DNA of 64,000 bases from Tenebrio molitor. Taxonomy: Eukaryota; Arthropoda; Insecta; Coleoptera; Tenebrionidae. Made by a program: the position numbers and the translations under genes. This document shows positions 34,854 through 47,354 of the stretch, in pieces. Location: contig NC_091049.1 in NCBI RefSeq assembly GCF_963966145.1, positions 27,404,001-27,468,000 of the forward strand, given 5' to 3'. The notes beneath the pieces were generated by a model. The model made no database searches and was not told where the DNA came from. It was given only the letters and a program-made list of their open reading frames with translations. Numbering within the stretch: position 1 is the first letter of the stretch; every line of letters begins with the position of its first letter.

Positions 34854-37800
34854 ATGTCAGTCTTGAACCAAAGCGGGGAAGAGCAGGTGGAGTGCCCCCT
34901 CTGCATGGAGCCCCTCGAGGTCGACGACCTCAACTTCTTCCCGTGCACTTGCGGCTACCAGGTGAGCCCCGTCGCCCGTCGGAACGGTTTCACACTCGGT
35001 TGTCACAGATCTGTCGGTTCTGCTGGCACAGAATCCGCACCGACGAGAACGGACTGTGTCCGGCGTGCCGCAAGGCCTACTCCGAGGACCCCGCCGACTT
35101 CACGCCGCTCTCCCAGGAACAGGTGGCCAAGTTGAAGGCTGAGAAGAGGCAGCGGGACCAGCAGAGGAAGGCCAAGCTGAGCGAGAGCAGGAAGCACCTG
35201 GCCAGCGTCAGGGTGGTGCAGCGGAATCTCGTTTTCGTCGTCGGCCTCCCCATGCGGCTGGCCGACCCGGAGGTGCTCAAGAGGCACGAGTATTTTGGCA
35301 AGTTTGGCAAGATACACAAAGTCGTCATCAACCAGTCCACGTCGTATGCAGGTTCGCAGGGGCCCAGCGCAAGTAAGTCGCGGCAGAAACACTGCCAACG
35401 CGCTACTTGACAATTAAAATTCAATAATTTTTTTTATTCGACCAACAGTGTCTCGATGAGACAGTTGGAATGTCGCGCTCGTTCACGTTTTTATCGCAGT
35501 TTCTATTCTCATTGAAAAATTCATCAACAAAGTGAAAGTTGAAGAAATTGTAAATAAAAACTAAAAGTTGAAGGTCAAGATGAAGAAAAACAAACGATTT
35601 GAAAGGCTATCGCGATCGAACAGATAAATAGGAACTCATTCAGGTTCTGGTTTTTTTTCAAATCCATTTGCAATACCAGAATTTCAATCAATAACCGATT
35701 TAATCAAATTTCGTTGTTCCATACCTAAAATCGATACAAAAAAAATGCTAAAACATGCATTTTGTATGTAAATATTTATGCAAAAAATATTCATTAAAAT
35801 GTAAAACGGACAGGCGTCGCATAATTCAAAGCATCTCGTCAATTTTGCAACTGTTCAATAAAAATTCGATTGGATTAAATCGGGACGTGCAGGTGGCCAC
35901 TTCATAATTCCTATCACATGATTGATGTGTGCTTTCGATTATTATTCCTCTTTTTTTCTCGTAATTCCTTCTTTATTTTCACAACTCCTTCTTTCAGAAG
36001 TCTTTCTTTTTTAACCAAACACTTGAAACTTGCCTCGATCTGTCCAAAGGACGTTTCTCTATTGTCCTTTCGAGACGCGGCCACCAAAATCTCTTTTTTG
36101 TTATCTCTAAAATATTTCTCTTGCTTTTTCTAATCGCTGTTTTGATTTTTTTTCCCCAATCTTGAAAGGGCTCGAGCGGAGTTCTTGAAACTTTCGTAAA
36201 CAAATAACAATCGGCTTAAACCCTCGAGGCCGTAAACTAGATAACCTGAATTTTGTATTTGTTTTGCTGTCAAAAGTGAAATTATAAAATGTTCTGCGTG
36301 GAATGCAGAGAATTGTCGAGGAGAGAACGGAAATTAAAGAAGTAATGTTAAGTAGTTCGTAATCCATGAAAGAATTGGGCTGCATACTTGAGGACTAATT
36401 AAATTACAAAATAAGGTCGCGTTTAAGAGAATCGATGTTGAGTAACAAAAGAAATTCCACTTTTTTTTCAATGGTGCGTGAACACGCCGTACAGTTGGCA
36501 ACAGTGTTTCTTAAACGTTGGACGAGAAAAAACGACTGTGTAAAAGACTGTCGAAGTGTTAAGGAAATGAAAAGAATCTAATTTAAAATGTTGTCATCAA
36601 GAGATTTGACAGTTGTAAAATTCGTTACAGTTTTCTGTAATTTAAAAATATCTACGGGGTGGTATATTTAGGATAAATTAAACCACAAGTGACAAGCGAT
36701 TCGACGTGCAACATTCGGAGAAACAAATTAAATGGGAGCAGAATCGTAGATTTTTTTTTGTTAACATCTTGAAAAAACATAACACAGTCGAAGGAACAGT
36801 TGAAATTAACTTTTTCAGTTTTTTTTAAGTACAATAATGTAACAAGCCCAGTAGAATTTTTGTTGTTGTCATTATGTACAGAGTGGAATACAAAAACCGA
36901 ACATAAAAACAAAAGAAAGTCGAGCTGTTGACAGTTTGTGTTTTCACGTTTCTTTGTTTTGAATTGTGAAGAAATGTTTCGTGTGGAAACAAAAACAACA
37001 AGTTTCAACATTTCGGTTTTTATAACCTTTTTCTCGTGATCACATTATATTGATTAGAGATTACCGGTTTCACTGAAAACTAACAACAAACAATTTGACA
37101 TTTGGGCCGGAACGGAAAAAAAAACACTAGAACTTGACACGTTTCTTCTTTGCGCCAACGGAAGGCCGTGAAATGGACAATTATCGGGCGATCAAAATTA
37201 GAACAATGACATAACTAATTGACAATAAGATGGTTTGACGTGCGAACGTGTTTACCGTTCAAATTTCGACCGAACGCCGAACGTGTTCTGCGTTCTCGGA
37301 CATAACGCTCGTTTCGTTTTGTGTCACGTTCGTTGGTCGTCGCCGCGTGCGAGAGAAAATGGGAAAAAAGTGCGTGGGCGTTGCAACCCGCACAGCTTTT
37401 ACCACCCACCGATTTTTTTTTCTGTTTGACGTTAATGCAGCATCACGAAATGAGGTCAAAGTTTCTTTTTTATTTTCCCCATTAAAAGTGCTTGCGAGTG
37501 ACAGTTCGCAGCGGTGAAATGTCAACGGAAAAACAATTGCTGGATGACGGTTCTCTTTTGACAGCTGTAAAACAACGGTACCAACCTGACAGCGTACGTC
37601 ATGGCCTACTCACGAATAAAGTATTTGATCATAATTTATTTATTTATTTATTCATTGGATTTAAGGACCTTGCATTTACAGGTTTTTTTTTCTACACAAC
37701 TCAGTCCAAGCGTGTCGATATTGTTTCACAGAAAATGTAGTCGTTTGTTAAAGATTAAATTGTAATTTGGTCTCTTGTGTAAGGATTTGTTCCAATTCTA

Positions 37801-40800
37801 ATTGTTTCTGGTTCGTTAATCGACGATTCGGATAAAATCAAAAACAAAAGAGAATCAGACATAAGTTTTCTAATTTTGGCGAATATTATCACTAATCAGT
37901 TCTACATCGATAAATTATTTAGTGTCCAGTTGAAAACCATGAAACATTTATCATTTCAGGGCGATAAGAAAGATTAAAAATGTAGCCCGGAAGTTGCTAA
38001 TCGGCTAATAAAAAATATATTCCACTACGTAGATGTGATAAAGCAAAACAAAGAATGAATCCTGAGGTTGCGCGCGTTGAAAAGAAATTGGCGAACAGTG
38101 TCAGTTCCAAACGTCCTCCTTGAAGGACACCGCAAATGACAGATTAAATGATTTAAGTAGTCTGCCGAAGTTTTGCAGAAGACGATAAAACCTCAACCTG
38201 TATAGTCTCTTTTTTTTTAATCAGCTGTCAGTGTCAAAACTAAAAAACCAGACTGTGTTACCCTAAAGCCTGTACTTACCGACCAACTGTACATACAAAG
38301 TTTCCCCCTTGTCAAAATTGAGGTTATGTATGTCGAACGTGATCTTCTTACTCAATTCGGGTTTCTCACCTTTCAGCTCCTCGCAGTACCGAATCGGGGC
38401 CATTTTTTCACGCTCTGTGAGGGACTGCCCACTACCTTTTTTCGCGAAGGGATTTTTTCAAATTTTGAGAGTTAATTTTTCGACGCAAACGACAGTTATG
38501 CGCAATGACAGCGCCGACGACCTTGAACGGCTCGACGCTGCCAACCTGCATTGTGGAATGCACTATTTGCTACTTTCAATTCCTCATACCAACTTGAAAA
38601 CACTTTGACAGCTGATTTAAAAAAAATCTCTTTAGTTGTTTAGTAAATCTTAAAAAAATGTCAATGATAAAACACTGTTTTGGAGAATTTTTGAAAAATA
38701 TTCTTTAAATTGATTCTGCCCCCGCCGTGAAGCAAATAGAGTCCGTTTTAATCTAGGAGGCCATGATTTTCTGAAACATATTTTTGTTTGTCGCGTGTAG
38801 GGGGCGCCGCGTTCTTTTCAATTTTCATAATTTCGAAAAGAAAATGGTGGCCGTGTCGTAGCTTTAAATTCATCAAATTGACGCAATTATCTACGCTGAA
38901 GGCAAAAACTTGATGCATTTAACGGTCACACTTGGCCACGAACGTAAAATCATTAATTAGGAGTTTTGTGTTTTGGTCGTGCAGAGGGCGCCGTACGCAA
39001 AAAAATTTGAACTTTTGACAGCGTCCTCGTTAAAAATCATTTAACAGTTTAAAAAGAGTAACGAGGAAGTCGGTAGGGAATAATGTTTGTTTCGTGATTT
39101 GACGTTGAGCAGAGGGCGGCGTGTTGCAGGTGCCTACGTGACATACATGAAGAGCGACGACGCGTTAAGGGCCATCCAGAGCGTCAACAACGTGACAATA
39201 GACGGTCGCTTGATAAAGTCCAGCTTGGGTACGACGAAATACTGCAGTCACTTCATGAAGAACCAACCGTGTCCGAAACCGGACTGCATGTACCTCCACG
39301 ATTTCGGTGAGTCCGACCATCGGCGAATCCGCACGTGCATCGTGCGGGGTGCACCTCCATTGTCGACCAGTTCACTTTAATAGTGGCGTTCTTTGTTTGA
39401 AGGAGACCCAGAAGCGAGCTTTACTAAAGAACAGATGCACGCCGGCAAACACCAAGAGTACGAAAAGAAGTTGCACGAGGCGCTCCTCCAGAGGAGTAAC
39501 AATAACAACAACAACACTAACAGTATAACACACAACAACAACAACAACACCACAACGACGACGACCACGCTAGCAACCACAGTGACCACAACAACAACCA
39601 CGACGACAACGGAACAAACGAAATCGACGGCGAAGAGCAAAGATGCGGCGGCCACTCCGAACGGGACGACGAACAAGGAGAACTGGCCCCAGCTGAACAC
39701 GGAGAAGGAGGGTAAAGAGAAGAAAACGGAGAGCAAAGAGAAGGCGAAGGGGAAGAGCAAAGCGGCGAAGGAGAAGAAAGATAAGAAGGCGGGGGAGGGT
39801 TCGGGGCAGGCGTCGGCAAAACCGGAGCGGGAAAGCTCCAAAGAGAACACGAAGGTGGTGAAGGAGAGCGAGTGTCTGGACAAGCTGTCGATCTTGGACG
39901 ACAACACTAGCTTCTTCTCGCACAACACGTTCCAGAAGATAGTGCCGGAGAGCGGCAACGAAGAGGCCGACAGCCCCACCCAGCCGTCGCCGTCGATCCT
40001 GACCGACTCCCTCCCCGACATAAACACGACGGAGGACTGGGCGGCGGCGTTCGGCTTCAACAAGCTCGAGTCGCTGCAGAAGTGCCCCGAAACGAGTCCC
40101 TCGCCCATAGACTCTCTCTTCTGCACCGACGACTTCAGGAACCTGCTGGACGCGTCGAAGCTGCAGGACGACCTCCGCGACGTGGTGCTCGCGAACAAGA
40201 ACAACGGCTACACTCCAATCAAGACGCAACAACAACAACAGACCCCGGACAACTACTTCGGCAAAGAGTCGGGCCTCGACCAGCACATGTCCAAGTTCTT
40301 CCTGGACTTCCACCAGAAGAACGGACAGAAGGATAACAGTAGTAGTACTAGTAGTTATAACGCGATGCCGGTCAACCACGGTACGGTGAACAGTCTGAAC
40401 GGTTTTAGTCATATTAATAATTATTTCATGAACGATCGGGTGTTGTTGTTGCAACAGAAGAAGATCGAGGAACACCTGATGAATCTCTCGTTGAAACAGC
40501 ACCAGAACAATTACGGACAGATAACGCATAATAACGGACAGTACATGAACGGCGACGTCGGCCAGAACGGCGGCTACGGCTATCAGGGTTCGTCGATGTT
40601 CCAGAGTCAACAGCCTCAGATGGCCAAGAGCAGGACACCGCATTCGGAGGACGATCTGGGTTTCGACCCGTTCCAGGAAACGCAAAAGGCGCTAGCGGAA
40701 TTGATAGCGAACGAACAGAATTACAAAACGCATAATAACGGTGAGTCGAATCTGGTGGTTTTTTTCGTGCCGTAAAGTTGGCGGTTTGGTGGTGTGGTAA

Positions 40801-43800
40801 CGGTCGACGCTCGAGGCGGCTTGATCATCTATGTCACGATTTCAAAAACAAACGAAACATGTCGCTCGCCAGGTTTAAACCTGCAAATGACAATATCATA
40901 ACGTGTTGCGATAAAGCGATGACGCGGTGCAATTAGTCCAAGGGTTAATTAAGGATTTAAATGGCTGTGACGTCAGCACCATTCATTTTTTTTACACCCG
41001 GTGAGTGTACACCGAGTGCGTTAATGTGTCAGGTTGTTGACTTGATTTCGTTTACAAGCGTTTCAACAACACACAACTCGATAAAACGATAAAAATCGCG
41101 ATTTTTACTATGTATTTGGTGTGAGCACGAGTGGTATGCGTCACGACCACATTTTAGATAGATGAGTATACGTTTTGGTGCAAAGAAATTTTGTTGCTTT
41201 GAGTTGTAAAAACCCAACGTGAACGTTTCGTATTGAAGAAGTTTTTTTCAAAAATCCACGTTAAATGTGGGGCCAAAAAATTGGTGGGGAAATTGGGGAA
41301 TGTTAAATTATTTTTGTTTGAGGATGAGAGAACGAGAAGATGAAGGTGGTGAATCAAGAAGGGAGTTAAAATTTTGATATTTCGTTGAGAACAAAATGAA
41401 AACTGACGGATAAATTCGGTTTTTAATGATGAGGCGTGGTTTCGAGGAAGAAAACAATTTTGTTTAAGAAACGATGTGGGTTTGAAGGATCGAATAAAAC
41501 GATTCGTGGATTGTTTTTAAAAAATCGAATACGTCGAGCGACAGAAGAAATGTTTGGAGTTTGCTAAAATTTGGTTAAATTTGATTTTTTTATTTTCACT
41601 TGTGACCCTACAATGGTGGCTGGTTTATTGAAAATGATGTAATGATACGAAAACAGCTTCAAATATTTTTAAAAAGACACAATTTTTTTCCTTGCGATAA
41701 GTAAATCGAAATTTTATTTTACAGGGAGCAAGAAACCAATTTATTATTTGTGCATGATCAGCAAAAAAACAGAAGACTGAAAAAATGCTTAATATTTTCA
41801 TTACTTTGTTTTTGTTATGTGTTTTCACCTAAACTCGAAATTTTTCCAACAAGGATAGAGCGTGAGGCGTATCTTTGACACTTGCAAATAGTTCCTCTAA
41901 GTTTTGAACATTTTTCTTTATAATTGTTTTAACGCCCTTCCAAATAAAATGCATTCACGTTGTTTTGGCATAATGGGACGCCATGGAAAATTTGCATTTA
42001 ATTTGGTAGTAAAGCTGTCTGTTGAATTACCTTATGTTTTTCTCAGTTTGAGGTTATAAATGGCGTCAATGTCTAGTGCATTGTTGTCAGTTTTACTAGT
42101 TTTTAATAGAAGAATACTCAGACATCGCGGGAAATTCAGCAACATGTTATATTCATTTTGATAGCTCCGCATGTCAGGCACTTTGGTGACAGAAATCAGT
42201 GTCTCCAACGTTAAAACAAAATCGTGATCTCCCATTATGCCAAAACAACGTGAACAGTGTTTATTCTCTGTAGATCGGACCTACAAGATTTTGAATCCAA
42301 CGGCCCAGCGGAGATGAATTTTAAATTTACCGCCTAAACATCTGTCAGATATTTTTGTTTGGATGATTTTGTCCTTGATTGAAAATAAAATTGATGTGTT
42401 AAGTTGATGAAAAAAAAAAATACTAGAAAAATCAGTAGTTTCTTCATCAGTTAACACCCCTGTATATTTTGAAAATTTCACATTTAATAAATTTTTACCG
42501 GAAGTGTTGTTCCGGGGGTTTCCGTAGAAAGATGAGATGTTGCCGTTTTGTCAGCAGACCTGTAGATACAACGATAAATTATGTGACGTGCAGTATTAGA
42601 AAAACAAATTTTTTTTGATCGTCATTTATTTGTTGTCCCCTGTATATTTAAAAAAAAAGAAAATCCAGAAAAATATGATTGCAGGAATGAATTATTCCAC
42701 AAAATTTCATCGTGACCTTGACGGATGAAATTTTTACGTTAAAAAGTTGCGAAAAGTGGAAAATTTTTATTTTTCGTTGATTACTAGTTGGCTGTTCTGT
42801 ACTTTTTAAATTTTCAGATTTAATCACTCGCTTAACTCTGATTTTGGCACCATATTAAGACATTATTAACATCTGTCGGTTAATTTTATTCTTCGCCACC
42901 CTGTATATTTTCAAAAATTCGAGTTTGTCAATTTTTAGCAAAGTCAGATACCACAGAACATCATCTGTCGCTCATTTTTCCTCACATTTTTTTTTTTTAT
43001 TGACTAGTGAGGATACCCGGGGGATTCCCGTGACTGATGACACGTCATTGCAGCCTCAGCTGTTTGAGTGAAATGAATAATTTTGTTAATTTAGAAGAAA
43101 ATTAATTTAACTGAGAGAAAAAAATTATTCCTGAATTTAAAAATATCAAAATTATTTGTAATAAGTACAGGGTGATTTTGAAAGTTGTGCAGATATTTTA
43201 ATCACGAGCTACTGGCTTCATGTAGAACTCGGAAAAAATATTTAAAAAATTCTATGTCAAAAAATAAAATGACATTTATTTTTTGAGCTAGAATTTTTTT
43301 TAATTGCTTTTATTTTTCTACGTTGTCGAACAACCTCGTAGGTAAAATTTCGGCACATTTTAAAAATACACCTTGTATATCTTATTTTATAAAACGTACA
43401 CCAATGCGGTTTCCTTATTTTAAAGCATATTGCCTATAGGTTACTTCGCATTGGCGTACATTTTATAAAACATGATACACAAGGGTGTATTTTTTTAAAA
43501 TGTGCCGAAATTTTACCTACGAGGTTGTAGGACAACGTAGAAAACTAAAAACAATTAAAAAAAAATGTAGCTCAAAAAATAAATGTCATTTTATTTTTTG
43601 ACATAGAATTTTTTAAATATTTTTTCCGAGTTCTATATGAAGCCAGTAGCTCGTGATTAATATACCTGCACAACTTTCAAAATCATCCTGTATAGAACTT
43701 CTCGGGGAATGACAGAGAAAATCAGTAATATTCAAACTATTTGAAATGGACCAGATATTAATTTTCAACATTTCATTGTTGAGCGAAAATCTCGGTACAG

Positions 43801-45143
43801 TCAATTGTTTTATTGCGTTTTAACGATAAATACCAACTGTCTACATTAATTTTTTTAACACGTGTTTCAAAGACTCGCCAATTTTTCAGTGTATTTAAAA
43901 AATATATACATAAACTGGTGACTCAAATAAAATCTGTTAACCACTTAATTCCAATTTACGAAGTTGATTCATTTAGATTCAGATGACTCATCTGATAACG
44001 TTACAATTTATATGTTAAGGTGGGTTTACACGTTTTTATACCGCGTGATCGAAAAAAATTAAACGAGTCCAGTTGGCCGCGGAACAGAAGGCGATCCGCA
44101 AATTGACTTGAATTGTCAAATTAAAAGGCACTGTCAAATCTTCTCGATTGGTATTGTGTCAACTTTGACAGTTGCGATGTATTTCAAGATCTTAATTAAA
44201 AATATGTATTTTCGGGGATAATTGCACCGTTGAAAATTGTTTTTATCGTTCTGCAACACTCAAGTGATCGCAAGACAGTTTTTTTTTTGTCATTTGAGGA
44301 TTAAACCGCACCACAAAGACGTCCAACGTGGTAATCTGTCGGTCCGAGTGAGATTCGTGTCGATAATTTGTTCGGTTGTATTTCAGTAAGAGGCGGCATG
44401 CAGACGGGTCAGATGAACGGAGTAGTACACAGTCAAGGAAGTAAAAATCACTTACCACCGCCCCCACCCGGTTTCGTTCAGCCAACAACACACATGAACT
44501 CTTTCGGTAAGTGAGGGGCGGCGACCCCGTAAGCACCCCCATAAAAAAACGGGACGACTAAAGGTGAAGTTTCAGGTAGTAAAATTTTACCTTTTTTAAA
44601 TATGTCGAGTAATCAACAACAAATCAATTCGTCAACACAAAACAACTGGCCTAGCTATAACGCTCAGGTGCAACAACAGCAGCAACAACAACAACAACAG
44701 CAACAACAACAACAACATAAAAGTGAGTTTTGTTTCTCACGTCAAAGGTGGGGGTGGTTAAGAGGAGTGTGTCGTTTGCAGATCTGAACAGCTGTAATGA
44801 TTGGAAAGATTTCGATTCGGCGATAGTGACGACCAGTCGTCACTACCCTCTGGTGACGCCCATCAGTAACACTTTCAGATCGTTACAACAGTTAGGCACA
44901 CAACAAATACCGAACGGATCGTTGAGGTCGCACGAATACACGAACAACGGTTATTCAAATTTCACACAACTACAACAGCCAAATTACAACGGTTACTCAT
45001 CATCACATCTAAACTCGACAACAACAACAACCACACAACAACAGCCGAACCTCAGTTGGTTCACTAGCGAATTAAACACACAAATATCAAGTCCACCCGG
45101 ATTTAGGAGTACGAATCAAACGTCAAAACAACAGGAATGTTAG
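34854..45143 (+). CDS. CNOT4: CCR4-NOT subunit 4, RING-type E3 ubiquitin ligase
   Basis: E3 ubiquitin ligase of the CCR4-NOT deadenylase complex, acting in mRNA turnover and quality control of stalled ribosomes. Exons are 34854-34961, 35009-35372, 39130-39306, 39403-40740, 44387-44506, 44576-44722 and 44782-45143; phases 0, 1, 1, 1, 1, 1; 871 aa. The C4C4 RING lies at residues 14-56 (C14, C17, C31, C33, C38, C41, C53, C56), with no histidine ligands, as is typical of CNOT4. A basic coiled-coil linker with KAEKRQRDQQRK follows. The RRM has RNP2 LVFVVGL and RNP1 AYVTYMK, separated by the 3.8-kb intron. A C3H finger follows (CSHFMKNQPCPKPDCMYLH). The rest is low-complexity: Asn and Thr runs near residue 240-290, a Lys/Glu tract, and a Gln run in exon 6. 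It ends SKQQEC. Confidence 0.95.
35373..39129 (+). other. Large second coding intron of CNOT4
   Basis: 3.76 kb, against about 50-100 bp for most introns in this window. Mostly AT-rich and unannotatable. It contains a possible minus-strand coding exon at 38280-38403 and three GGGCGCC/GGGCGG-type elements at about 38799, 38982 and 39109. Confidence 0.6.
38280..38403 (-). CDS. Putative first coding exon of an antisense nested gene
   Basis: On the minus strand, an ATG in good context (AAAAATGGCC) opens a 41-codon frame beginning MAPIRYCEELKGEKPELSKK and continuing through TFDIHNLNF to ETLYVQLV. It ends at a consensus donor (G then GTAAGT, phase 1). The amphipathic, codon-structured sequence looks more like a real exon than chance. 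I could not find a convincing second exon further along the minus strand in the intron, and I do not recognise the family. The exon could be a remnant, or the rest of the gene may be diverged or distant. Confidence 0.35.
41954..42253. mobile_element. 300-bp MITE with 23-bp terminal inverted repeats
   Basis: Left end TCACGTTGTTTTGGCATAAT (continuing GGGA) and right end beginning TCCCATTATGCCAAAACAAC (continuing GTGA) are perfect inverted complements. There is no coding capacity; the minus-strand frame inside it is incidental. No clear target-site duplication was found. Confidence 0.75.
43168..43690. mobile_element. Foldback element with CAGGGTGA termini and TA target site
   Basis: Flanked by TA on both sides. 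Starts CAGGGTGATTTTGAAAGTTG and ends with the near-exact complement, ...CAACTTTCAAAATCATCCTG. Arms of about 240 bp (43168-43409 and 43447-43690) form an almost perfect hairpin around a short loop. Size, TA duplication and termini fit a mariner/Tc1-class non-autonomous element. A partial copy lies at 57801-58040. Confidence 0.8.
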
Positions 45144-45640
45144 ATTCAAACCGTTCAACGACAACAACAGCAAACAAAAAAAAACAACAGCAACAACAAC
45201 ACAAAAGTTCGTTTCGATGGTGTGTGGATCCGTTAAATATATTAATTCTTTTCATTTCGATTTTTTTCCTTTCCTTTATTATGTTTTCTGCTGCATAACA
45301 AGGGTGACGAGAGTTTCCACGATTTCGTGCAATAAAAAGAGGGAGAACCGACGACCGATCGACGAGGGGTCTTTTCAGTTGGTTTATTCTGTATAATTTG
45401 TTTTTGTTTTCACTTAAGTGTACGGTTCAGCCGGATCCATACCAATTTAAAAAAATTCAATTAATCTAATCGTCGAGAAAGAGGAAAAAAGTACTAAGAT
45501 GTGCTTTATTTTTATTATAAAATTCTGTGGGTGCTTGGCCAACAATCTTCAAATGATTAAAAACTAATATTATCCTTATATTCATTTGATTATATGAAAT
45601 AAAACAGCTAAATATATAATACAATATCAGAACTTGATCT
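45144..45640 (+). other. CNOT4 3' UTR
   Basis: After the stop at 45143, two canonical signals are present, AATAAA at 45331-45336 and at 45598-45603, suggesting alternative 3' ends about 190 or 460 bases downstream. Confidence 0.5.
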
Positions 45641-45659
45641 TTTAATTGACAGACCTTGG

Positions 45660-45773
45660 GAGGAAAGAGTGAAATTATCGACGGGAGTACCTGCGGTGCC
45701 GAGGATTTTTTCGGGGCGCACGTGTAATTCGCTATTTCTCGTGGAATAGTGGATTTTTGGGAGCAATGTCCGG
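45660..45773 (+). other. Possible 5' exon of a downstream gene
   Basis: A GC-richer stretch ends ATG-TCC-GG followed by GTAAGTGAGCG, i.e. a start codon (45766) and a consensus donor at 45774 in phase 2. Read unspliced, the frame stops at once (ATG TCC GGG TAA), as expected for a spliced first exon. No matching second exon on the + strand could be identified in this window. Confidence 0.3.
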
Positions 45774-46249
45774 GTAAGTGAGCGTTGAATTAAAAACCAA
45801 GAACAAAAGTAATGTTTGTGGATGTAATCTACATATTTTTCGCGTTATTTTTGTCTATATTGCAACCACAATTTTTAAAAAATCCGACGTTAAAGAATAT
45901 ATGAAAAGATCGCAAATGTTTTGTCCGTATCTAGTAATAATAATAGTGGAAACAGTGAAACCTTTGTCGAAGAGAGCAAAGATTTTATAACAGAAATAAG
46001 AATAAGTAACTTTGACTGGACAACAAAAATTATCAAATTTAAATAAACTTGTTGGTTTTGAAAATGTTATTATAGCATGGGCTCTGTACCATTCCCTATC
46101 GAGGTTAAGGTTCTTGTAAAGTTGCCAAGCTTAAATGAAAGTTAACTAGATAGTTTAAACAAGAAATTAAGAATTTCTAATTTTGCAACTATGCTTAAAA
46201 TGGTTTCTGTTAATTTTTCGGCAATAATTAACACGCCGGGCAAAGTTAT

Positions 46250-46440
46250 TCTTCGATGTAGAGTTGCCTGTTGACTTAGACCCGACCTCGCAAGAAACCT
46301 TCAACCGGAGTCAAATCGGGTGACCTAGCTGGCCATCCGGTTGTTTCCCTCCGCCCTATCCATTTTTCGGAAAATGTTTATCTAAATATTGACACGTGCG
46401 ACGACCAAAATGAGGTGGTGCTACATTTTGTAGAGATCAC
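46250..46440 (-). pseudogene. Transposase core fragment (mariner-like)
   Basis: On the minus strand, one frame reads APPHFGRRTCQYLDKHFPKN and, after a one-base shift, WIGRR then GWPARSPDLTPVEGFLRG. This is the conserved APxHF...WIGRGG...WPARSPDLxPxDFFLWG core of insect mariner-related transposases. It is frameshifted and truncated on both sides. Confidence 0.75.
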
Positions 46441-46689
46441 ATGGTTTTAGCTGGGAGAGTCCGAGCATACACTACAGGTGACTTTTATGATGAGGACGTT
46501 TTGAATTTGGCGCCATATTATTTATTTTTATGTTGACAGTACCGAATGGGATCTGATGGACAGGAGTTGCCAGCGGCGTCTCAAATAGGAACGGTCAATA
46601 TTATCAATAATTTAAAAAACCTATTTTAAATCATATTTCATTTTCGCATTATATTTGGAGTCAAAATAATCACAGTTCAGTAATACATA

Positions 46690-47299
46690 CAGGGTGATTG
46701 ACGAGAAACCTTTGATGGTGTATCTTGCTTATTTTTTATCCGATTTGAATAAATGACACATCAAATGAAATAATTTTGAAAACACTTCAATACCAACTAA
46801 ATTAAAAAAATATATTGCGTCCAGTTTTTGACAGATGAACATTAGTTCAGGTACCCAAAAAGAGTTAAGAAAAAGTGCGAGTATGTCAGGAAAAACCCCG
46901 AAATTTTTTACTGAATGCAAAGGTGGGCATTTCTAGAAGGTATCGACAGTGTCTGCAACAGCATTGAGGAAATTTTGAGCAACTAGAATAGATTTTGTAT
47001 TGTTTACAAATCTGATTACTTGATTTTTGATTTTCAATTAAAATAAATTTTTTGTTTTTTTTTTTTAATGTATGAATATTCAGAAGAAGATTCTTTATAA
47101 GAACGAATAAAAAAATATATAGAGTGTAATTTGAAAAAAACAGTTGCCTATCGTCTGTCAAAAAATAGATGTCGAAAAAAATATCGAATAGGATAATAAT
47201 GAAGTGTTTTTCGAACTATTTCATTTGATGTATCATTTATTCAAATTGGATAAAGAATAAGTAAGATACAGCGTCAAAGGTTTTTCGTCAGTCACCCTG
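46690..47299. mobile_element. TIR foldback with CAGGGTGA termini
   Basis: TA-flanked; left end CAGGGTGATTGACGAGAAAC, right end ...GTTTTTCGTCAGTCACCCTG. The inverted arms extend about 120 bases and include CATTTGATGTATCATTTATT on the right against its complement on the left. The interior of about 370 bp is unique and AT-rich, without coding capacity. Confidence 0.8.
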
Positions 47300-47354
47300 T
47301 ATAATACATACAGGTGTCTCCATAGCTCCCTTATTTATCGAAGGATCTTAATTA

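Larger units (their letters stand above)
40741..44386 (+). other. Large fourth coding intron of CNOT4 with MITEs
   Basis: 3.65 kb, AT-rich. It holds a 300-bp TIR element (41954-42253), three copies of a CCTGTATATTTT motif (about 42465, 42640, 42898) and a 523-bp foldback (43168-43690). No nested gene was seen. Confidence 0.6.

Noticed and set aside
37492..37740. 82-codon + frame in the CNOT4 intron starting MSTEKQLLDDGSLLTAV
   Set aside because: The first 35 residues look plausible, but the remainder is low-complexity Phe/Ile, there is no clear donor and I recognise no family.
38101..38175. Possible second exon for the antisense gene at 38280
   Set aside because: The phase-compatible frame after the GCAG acceptor gives an unstructured Arg/Cys-rich peptide; not convincing.
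39377..40685. Two long minus-strand frames opposite CNOT4
   Set aside because: They read Asn/Thr repeats as Val/Leu runs; pure antisense artefacts of simple sequence.
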